NCBI GenBank assembly: GCA_002469915.1
Contig: DKOG01000259.1
Coordinates: 1,076 to 12,234 of the forward strand
Direction: 5' to 3'
Length of the DNA: 11,159 nucleotides
Source of the DNA: Bacteroidetes bacterium UBA7368
Lineage (GTDB): Bacteria; Bacteroidota; Rhodothermia; Rhodothermales; UBA10348
Positions 6,635-11,159 of the stretch are shown here, piece by piece. Within the stretch, counting starts at the first letter, position 1. The number at the start of each line of letters is the position of its first letter. The translations under genes were made by a program, and so were the position numbers. The notes beneath the pieces are model-generated. The model made no database searches. It was given only the letters and a program-made list of their open reading frames with translations, and was not told where the DNA came from.

Positions 6635-7450
6635 ATGCGACTAACGGACAACGAACGAACTGTTCAACGAGACATCGAAAAGTGGCAACACGGAGATGCG
6701 TCTCTGGTTGCACAAGCAATGAACTGGGCCATGGCCCCCATGGATTGGGTGGTCAATCAGATTGTCCCCGACGAGGTCGTGGATCAGGTTGATAAAGCGG
6801 TATCACAATTCTTATCGCTCTTAAATGATGCTTCTGCTTGGACGTATGATCCATCCGAAGTAGTCAGTCTAGCCGTCAAGAAAGGTATCAAAGCAGAAAC
6901 GGTTCTAGATCTGCAGAACGCCGATATTGCGAAACTAGATAAAATTGCTCAGGGATATTTTTCTGAAAATGCCATTCTGGCAGCTGTGGAAGGTGGAGGG
7001 ACCGGTCTCGGTGGTGCTGTGTTGATCGCAGCTGATATTCCCCTTCTGTTTGGAATTAATCTTCGTCTGATTCAACAAATTGGTGCCGCCTACGGTTTTG
7101 ATGTGAGCGGACCCGAGTATGGACCCCTTGTTTTGTCCATTTTCAACGTGGCAGCAGCGGGTACCAAAGAATCCAAAAACGAAGCATTACGCGAAATAAC
7201 AGTCGCTGCGGCTGCTCTTGCGCATGAAACTGGATACAAGGGACGTGTAAGTGGTACGTTTCGAGATCAGAATCGGCACTTCCCAAGAGAGATAGCAAAA
7301 AACATTGGCGGTCGTAAGATTGCTCAGTTAATCCCCATTGCTGGGGCCGCTATCGGAGCCGGAATCAACTATTGGTTCACAACAGAAACGGCCGATACCG
7401 CGTTTATGCTCTTCCGCGCGCTGTATATTGAGAGGAAAGAGCGCATGTAG
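6635..7450 (+). CDS. EcsC-family protein
   Basis: A 271-residue protein that I place in the EcsC family from its overall pattern: an N-terminal helical part beginning with a short ERTVQRDIEKW helix, a central glycine-rich hydrophobic block (about residues 118-150, GGGTGLGGAVLIAADIPLLF then NLRLIQQIGAAYGFD) and a C-terminal glycine-rich hydrophobic stretch (IGGRKIAQLIPIAGAAIGAG, about 225-245) before NYWFTTETADTAFMLFRALY. The biochemical role of the family is not established; the name comes from a protein encoded with the Bacillus Ecs ABC transporter, and no transporter is present here. It follows the response regulator by 9 bp and precedes der by 28 bp, so it is probably in the same operon. 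The hydrophobic blocks suggest membrane association. Confidence 0.85.
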   Translation: MRLTDNERTVQRDIEKWQHGDASLVAQAMNWAMAPMDWVVNQIVPDEVVDQVDKAVSQFLSLLNDASAWTYDPSEVVSLAVKKGIKAETVLDLQNADIAKLDKIAQGYFSENAILAAVEGGGTGLGGAVLIAADIPLLFGINLRLIQQIGAAYGFDVSGPEYGPLVLSIFNVAAAGTKESKNEALREITVAAAALAHETGYKGRVSGTFRDQNRHFPREIAKNIGGRKIAQLIPIAGAAIGAGINYWFTTETADTAFMLFRALYIERKERM

Positions 7451-7478
7451 CGTCTCTGATCCTTTTTATCCCTCCGTT

Positions 7479-8783
7479 ATGCCACTCGTCGCCATTGTGG
7501 GACGCCCAAATGTGGGCAAATCCACGTTTTTCAACAGACTTACCGAAGAACGGCAGGCTATCGTACATGATGAGCCTGGTGTTACGCGTGATCGCGTTTA
7601 TGGACACGTGGAATGGGGTGGCCGGGTATTCTCGATCGTAGATACGGGTGGGTTTGTTTCAAATTCCGAAGACCGTTTTGAAGCGGCTATTCGAGAGCAA
7701 GTCCATCTTGCCATCGAAGAGGCAGATATCATTCTATTCGTGAATGACGTGACAACGGGTGTCACCAAAATGGATCAGGAGATGGCCGGCGTGTTGCGCA
7801 AGTCGGATCGTCCTGTGTTTGTCATTGCAAACAAGGCCGACAATAATGAGCGCCGTTGGGCTGCAAATGATTTGTATGAGCTTGGTTTTGCGGATGTCTT
7901 TGCGGTGAGCGCAATCAACGGGATGGGTACGGGAGATATGCTCGATGCATTGGTCGCTGTTCTACCTGCCGAGGTACCTATAGATGAGGACGATACCCGA
8001 ACGCGTATTGCTATGATCGGGCGTCCTAATGTGGGCAAATCTTCGATCACGAACACGTTACTTGGGACCGAGCGCTCCATTGTCACCGAGATTAGCGGAA
8101 CGACTCGGGATTCGATTGACTCCGTGATGAAATATCACGGCGAAGAGTTGGTGCTTGTAGATACGGCTGGTCTGAGAAAACGGGCTCGCATTTCCGAAAA
8201 CGTTGAATTCTATTCGCACCTTCGGACCGAAAGGGCGATCGAATCATGTGATGTAGCGGTACTTCTTCTGGACGCGGTCGAAGGACTGGAGGCTCAGGAT
8301 ATCCGCGTGTTGGCGCAAGCTGAGCAAATGAAAAAAGGCCTCGTCCTGGCCATCAATAAATGGGATCTGGTAGAGAAGGACACCAATACGGCTCTTGAGT
8401 ACGAAACGATGATTCGGGAGCGGCTGAAAACGTTGAGCTATGTTCCTATTCTGACGATATCGGCCGTGACCAAGCAGCGTGTGTACAAATTGCTGGACAA
8501 AGTGCTGGAAGTCGTTGAGCAGCGAAAAAAGCGCATTCCTACTTCAGAGCTGAACGAGTGGATGCAGCAAATTGTAGAACGACACAATCCGCCTTTGCAC
8601 CGCAATCAGCGTGTTAAATTGAAATACGTAACACAGGTCCGAACATCACCGCCCGTGTTTAACTTCTTTGTAAACTATCCTAAGGGAATCAAAGAACCGT
8701 ATCAACGCTATCTCGAAAATCAGTTGAGACGCTCCTACGGTTTTGAAGGCGTTCCGATTAAGCTTGTTTTTAAGCTGAAGTAG
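7479..8783 (+). CDS. der: Ribosome-associated double GTPase Der (EngA)
   Basis: Der has two tandem GTPase domains and a KH-like C-terminal domain and is needed for 50S subunit maturation. The 434 residues match the Bacillus-type length. Domain 1 has G1 GRPNVGKST at 8-16, DTGG at 55-58 and NKAD at 118-121. Domain 2 has G1 GRPNVGKSS at 181-189, DTAG followed by LRKR, and NKWD at 293-296. The KH-like domain occupies about 350-434 (HNPPLHRNQRVKLKYVTQV). The frame is open upstream to 7338, but that part overlaps the EcsC gene and lacks family resemblance; the ATG at 7479 gives the canonical MPLVAIVGRPNVGKS start. It lies 28 bp after the EcsC stop. Confidence 0.98.
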   Translation: MPLVAIVGRPNVGKSTFFNRLTEERQAIVHDEPGVTRDRVYGHVEWGGRVFSIVDTGGFVSNSEDRFEAAIREQVHLAIEEADIILFVNDVTTGVTKMDQEMAGVLRKSDRPVFVIANKADNNERRWAANDLYELGFADVFAVSAINGMGTGDMLDALVAVLPAEVPIDEDDTRTRIAMIGRPNVGKSSITNTLLGTERSIVTEISGTTRDSIDSVMKYHGEELVLVDTAGLRKRARISENVEFYSHLRTERAIESCDVAVLLLDAVEGLEAQDIRVLAQAEQMKKGLVLAINKWDLVEKDTNTALEYETMIRERLKTLSYVPILTISAVTKQRVYKLLDKVLEVVEQRKKRIPTSELNEWMQQIVERHNPPLHRNQRVKLKYVTQVRTSPPVFNFFVNYPKGIKEPYQRYLENQLRRSYGFEGVPIKLVFKLK

Positions 8784-8879
8784 TTTTCTAAGCTACATTG
8801 AAATGAGGCTAAGTGGCTGTCGGTCAGAGAGTGACGCCCTATATTGATTGCCTCTTGTTTTTTTAACGTTGAGTCTTGA

Positions 8880-9338
8880 ATGAGCCAGTTTTTAGACATT
8901 TCAGTCCGTAATGAATCTCTGCTGGATCAGCTAACGGGTTTGATTTCTGAAATTGAAGTACAACGCCCTTGGCTGATGTGTATTTCTGATGGTCAAATGA
9001 ACGGAAAGCCCATGGATGCTATGCCTTCCTTATTGGAAATGTATGCTGAAATGGCTCGTCGAGAATGGGAAGACCATGTTCCGGCTGTAACCTCTCAGCG
9101 AGCAGAGGTGCGAAAGTCGGACGATATGTCGATGGTGTTGAATCGACTACTAGCAGGCAGGAAATTGGTTGTTAACCGGCTTTCCAGCCTTACCGAGTCC
9201 GATTGGGATGCCTCAGTGGGAGATCAAGAGCAGACCAAAGTCTATCAATACGCTTTTCAGATGACCAAGTCAGACGGTGATTTTCTGAAAGCCATTGCCG
9301 AGCGTATGCACGAAAGTGTAATTACGTTTAGGGGATAG
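8880..9338 (+). CDS. Small helical protein, possibly DinB/YfiT-like
   Basis: A soluble, largely helical 152-residue protein. The layout resembles the DinB/YfiT four-helix bundle: a helix with LLDQLTGLISEIEV, a middle helix (SLLEMYAEMARREWEDHV), a third carrying LNRLLAGRKLVVNRLSSL followed by TESDWDAS, and a C-terminal DGDFLKAIAERMHESV. The assignment is tentative: the usual DinB metal ligands (a His in helix 2 and a C-terminal His pair) are not evident. It would be a non-metal relative if it belongs to the family. The ATG at 8880 is the only sensible start; no clear promoter or terminator lies in the 96 bp after der. Its stop at 9336-9338 falls within the open frame that leads into holA, implying tight linkage. 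Confidence 0.7.
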   Translation: MSQFLDISVRNESLLDQLTGLISEIEVQRPWLMCISDGQMNGKPMDAMPSLLEMYAEMARREWEDHVPAVTSQRAEVRKSDDMSMVLNRLLAGRKLVVNRLSSLTESDWDASVGDQEQTKVYQYAFQMTKSDGDFLKAIAERMHESVITFRG

Positions 9339-9447
9339 GCCAACGGCTCGCGAAAATCCTTATATCGAACTCAAAAGGTCTTTTGAACAAGGCAATTTCG
9401 GACCTATCTATCTCCTCCACGGAGCTGAACGGTATTTCATTGATCGA
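9322..9447 (+). other. holA: Conserved HolA N-terminal coding sequence lacking a standard start codon
   Basis: In frame with holA and free of stops after the TAA at 9319-9321. It encodes NPYIELKRSFEQGNFG then PIYLLHGAERYFID, which fits the first strand and P-loop-like region of HolA proteins. It contains no ATG, GTG or TTG. An AGG at 9337 occupies a position where an ATG would give a normal-length protein overlapping the upstream stop codon. Confidence 0.6.
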
Positions 9448-10359
9448 TTGCAGCAAACGTTGCTCAAACATGCTTTAGCGCCCCACGAAAAAGACTTCAA
9501 TCTGGATATCCTTTACGGATCTGAAGTTGAGGCGCAGGCGGCACTCGGTGCCTGCCGTTCTTTTCCCATGATGGCAGAACGTCGTGTTGTGGTTATCCGG
9601 GATTTCGATAAGATGAAAGAAAATGGATTGTTTAAGGCGCTCGGAGATCAGCCGAATCCAGCTTGCGTTGTCTTTTTGGTTTGTGCAGGAAAACCAAATA
9701 TGAGTCATCACCCATACCGAGCGCTTAAGGCAGCTGGAAGGGTGGTTGAATTTAAAGAGCTCTATCCCAATCAGGTCCCAAGATGGATTGAGGTGTTCGC
9801 CAAAGAACGCGGATTTGCCATTGAACCGAAAGCGATACAGATGCTCTCAGATTACGTCGGGGCCTCGTTAACAGCCGTATCGGCCGAGCTAGACAAACTG
9901 TCTACGTTTGTTGGAGAACGGGAAGTCCTGACTTCAGAAGATGTTGTTCAGGCAAGTGGCCAGACCAGAGAACATAATGTCTTCGAATTACAGCGTGTGG
10001 TGGGCGAAAAACGATATGAGGCCGCATTGAAGATCTCGGAACGATTGTTGCAGCAGTCCTCATCGACGGGCGCAGAGGCGAATCGCATCGTTTCTGTCCT
10101 GACATCGTTCTTCATTAAACTGTGGCAACTGACAGGATTGCAGGCACGTCGTGCAACAGACAAAGAGATGGCTTCGACTCTAGGGGTTTCGCCCTATTTT
10201 TTAAAAGACTATCTTAGCAGTCTGCGACGATTTGACAAGAAAGCCCTTGATAAAGCGTTTTCGTCCCTTTTGGCGGCGGATTTCGAATTGAAAGGGGGAA
10301 GCCAGCGAAGTGATCGATTGATTCTCGATCTATTGTTTCGCCGGATTCTGAAGTCTTGA
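9448..10359 (+). CDS. holA: DNA polymerase III delta subunit HolA (5' end uncertain)
   Basis: HolA is the clamp-loader subunit that opens the sliding clamp during chromosome replication. Features include the N-terminal block with RRVVVIRDFDKM, a central VPRWIEVFAKERGFAIEPKA segment, then LSDYVGASLTAVSAELDKLS and EHNVFELQRVVGEKRYEAAL, and a C-terminal collar (GSQRSDRLILDLLFRRIL). The coordinates use the TTG at 9448, the first ordinary start codon in frame, giving 303 residues. That is probably too short: the frame is open from 9322, and the upstream codons read ELKRSFEQGNFGPIYLLHGA then ERYFIDRL, matching the conserved HolA N-terminus. With that part the protein would reach up to 345 residues, the normal family length. 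No ATG, GTG or TTG exists in frame between 9322 and 9448, so an unusual start (ATC at 9364) or a sequence error is implied. Family identity is strong. Confidence 0.9.
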   Translation: MQQTLLKHALAPHEKDFNLDILYGSEVEAQAALGACRSFPMMAERRVVVIRDFDKMKENGLFKALGDQPNPACVVFLVCAGKPNMSHHPYRALKAAGRVVEFKELYPNQVPRWIEVFAKERGFAIEPKAIQMLSDYVGASLTAVSAELDKLSTFVGEREVLTSEDVVQASGQTREHNVFELQRVVGEKRYEAALKISERLLQQSSSTGAEANRIVSVLTSFFIKLWQLTGLQARRATDKEMASTLGVSPYFLKDYLSSLRRFDKKALDKAFSSLLAADFELKGGSQRSDRLILDLLFRRILKS

Positions 10360-10366
10360 ACCCTGT

Positions 10367-10422
10367 ACTGACACCGGAAAAGGTTTTTTTTTGGGTCTGC
10401 CCGTAACGGACAGATTGTCAGT
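10367..10422. repeat. Inverted repeats between holA and the ECF sigma gene
   Basis: A perfect 7-bp inverted repeat, ACTGACA (10367-10373) and TGTCAGT (10416-10422), flanks a T9 run (10384-10392) and an imperfect 19-bp palindrome at 10396-10414 (TCTG-C-CCGT-A-ACGG-A-CAGA, one mismatched pair). The palindrome sits just upstream of the sigma ATG at 10433, where an operator or leader hairpin could act. The T-run precedes the palindrome on the + strand, so this is not a normal + strand terminator; only a weak 3-bp stem (ACC/GGT) sits before the T-run. Confidence 0.35.
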
Positions 10423-10432
10423 GCTACGAAAC

Positions 10433-11159
10433 ATGGACGGGAGAGATCCCGATGACTACCTGTACAATATGACAGACACCGAAAACGTAGGAAAGCTGAA
10501 AAAGCGAACGCTCACGGTGAAAGCGTCGGACTTCGGAATGATTGGCAACGTCAATCCGAACAACCGGCATTTCGACGCGCTCAGTCAAATGAGTGATGAA
10601 GACCTCATGTCCCAATTTCAGATGGGGACCGTGGAGGCCTTCGATATCTTGGTGGGCAGATACAAGGATCCGCTAACCAATTATATCTATCGCTTCCTCG
10701 GAGACATGAAGGAGTGCGAAGACCTTCTGCAGGAAACGTTCTTGCGCGTATACCGCAACCGGCATTCGTACCGTCGTATTGCTAAGTATTCAACTTGGTT
10801 GTACACGATTGCAGGAAACTTGGCACGCTCTGAGTATCGCAAACGTAAACGTCGCCGTCTGTATTCTTTGCAGTCCGTTAATCGTGACGACGAAGAGTAT
10901 GAGGTTGAGATTCCGGATGAAACGTTCAGCCCAGACAAACACACGGAATCCACGATCCAGGACTTCTTCATCCAAGAAGCGTTGAAGCAGATACCTGAAG
11001 AGTTTCGTGAAGTCGTTGTTCTCCGGGATGTGCAGCAGCTTGCCTACGAGGAGATTGCTGATATTACGGGTCTTCCGATGGGTACGGTCAAGAGCCGAAT
11101 TAATCGTGGACGAACTAAACTTCAGACCTTGCTCAAGGAAGTTTACACTCCGCAAACCG
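10433..11159 (+). CDS. ECF-type RNA polymerase sigma factor (3' truncated by window edge)
   Basis: An alternative sigma-70-family factor with only regions 2 and 4, as in the extracytoplasmic-function group. The frame is open to the window end; 242 complete codons are visible, so only the extreme C-terminus is missing. Region 2 spans about residues 55-130 (MSDEDLMSQFQMGTVEAFD, then CEDLLQETFLRVYRN and YSTWLYTIAGNLARSEYRK). A charged linker (DDEEYEVEIPDETFSPD) follows. Region 4 spans about 180-237 (IPEEFREVVVLRDVQQLAYE, then EIADITGLPMGTVKSRINRG). An unusual N-terminal extension of about 50 residues (KKRTLTVKASDFGMIGNVNP) precedes region 2. The start could be 10433 (used here), 10469 or 10538; the ATG at 10589 would give a standard-length ECF sigma without the extension. 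No anti-sigma gene is visible, but it could lie beyond the edge. Confidence 0.92.
   Translation, partial: MDGRDPDDYLYNMTDTENVGKLKKRTLTVKASDFGMIGNVNPNNRHFDALSQMSDEDLMSQFQMGTVEAFDILVGRYKDPLTNYIYRFLGDMKECEDLLQETFLRVYRNRHSYRRIAKYSTWLYTIAGNLARSEYRKRKRRRLYSLQSVNRDDEEYEVEIPDETFSPDKHTESTIQDFFIQEALKQIPEEFREVVVLRDVQQLAYEEIADITGLPMGTVKSRINRGRTKLQTLLKEVYTPQT

Noticed and set aside
7338..7478. Upstream extension of the der frame
   Set aside because: It overlaps the intact EcsC C-terminus and is not Der-like; the canonical start is the ATG at 7479.
8824..8836. GTCA-GAGAG-TGAC inverted repeat in the der to DinB-like gap
   Set aside because: Four base pairs with no T-tract or known motif; indistinguishable from chance.
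10370..10392. Rho-independent terminator after holA
   Set aside because: There is a T9 run, but the stem before it is only 3 bp; the stronger palindrome lies after the T-run.
10790..11155. Minus-strand open frame opposite the ECF sigma factor
   Set aside because: It is the antisense shadow of conserved sigma regions 2 and 4.

Overview
The window reads as an ordinary chromosomal stretch of a Gram-negative bacterium of the Bacteroidota/Rhodothermota/Balneolota kind. The evidence is indirect. The truncated primary sigma factor at the left edge has the wording typical of that group around region 2.4 ([18 protein letters not shown]) and region 4 ([20 protein letters not shown]). Starts mostly lack a Shine-Dalgarno sequence. 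A class II (AniA-like) copper nitrite reductase with a lipoprotein signal lies in the middle. No rRNA, tRNA, CRISPR array or insertion sequence was seen.

Layout. 1-582: 3' part of rpoD/sigA (+). 583-974: mostly unexplained, with one possible small exported protein that may be frameshifted. 975-1331: small membrane protein (+). 1352-2932: NFACT/RqcH-like ribosome quality-control protein (+, TTG start). 2933-3931: copper nitrite reductase nirK (-), which reads as a complete protein only if two opposite single-base frame changes are allowed. 3932-4172: divergent intergenic region with a short perfect inverted repeat. 4173-4985: uppP (+). 5129-6625: sigma-54-type response regulator (+). 6635-7450: EcsC-family protein (+). 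7479-8783: der (+). 8880-9338: small DinB-like helical protein (+). 9448-10359: holA (+), whose conserved reading frame continues upstream without any ordinary start codon. 10433-11159: ECF-type sigma factor (+), cut by the right edge.

How the genes fit together. The content is mainly housekeeping: transcription (rpoD, ECF sigma, a sigma-54 activator), rescue of stalled ribosomes (RqcH-like), cell-wall lipid carrier recycling (uppP), ribosome assembly (der) and replication clamp loading (holA). The response regulator, EcsC and der are packed at 9 and 28 bp and probably share a transcript. nirK is the one clearly accessory, metabolic gene.

I found no undescribed system. The main anomalies are reading-frame irregularities: two in nirK, one in the start of holA and possibly one in the small exported ORF near 830. 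The long housekeeping frames around them are intact. Sequencing or assembly indels are the simplest common explanation, but the first nirK shift falls exactly on an in-phase -1 slippery heptamer (T TTA AAT), so the raw reads deserve a check.
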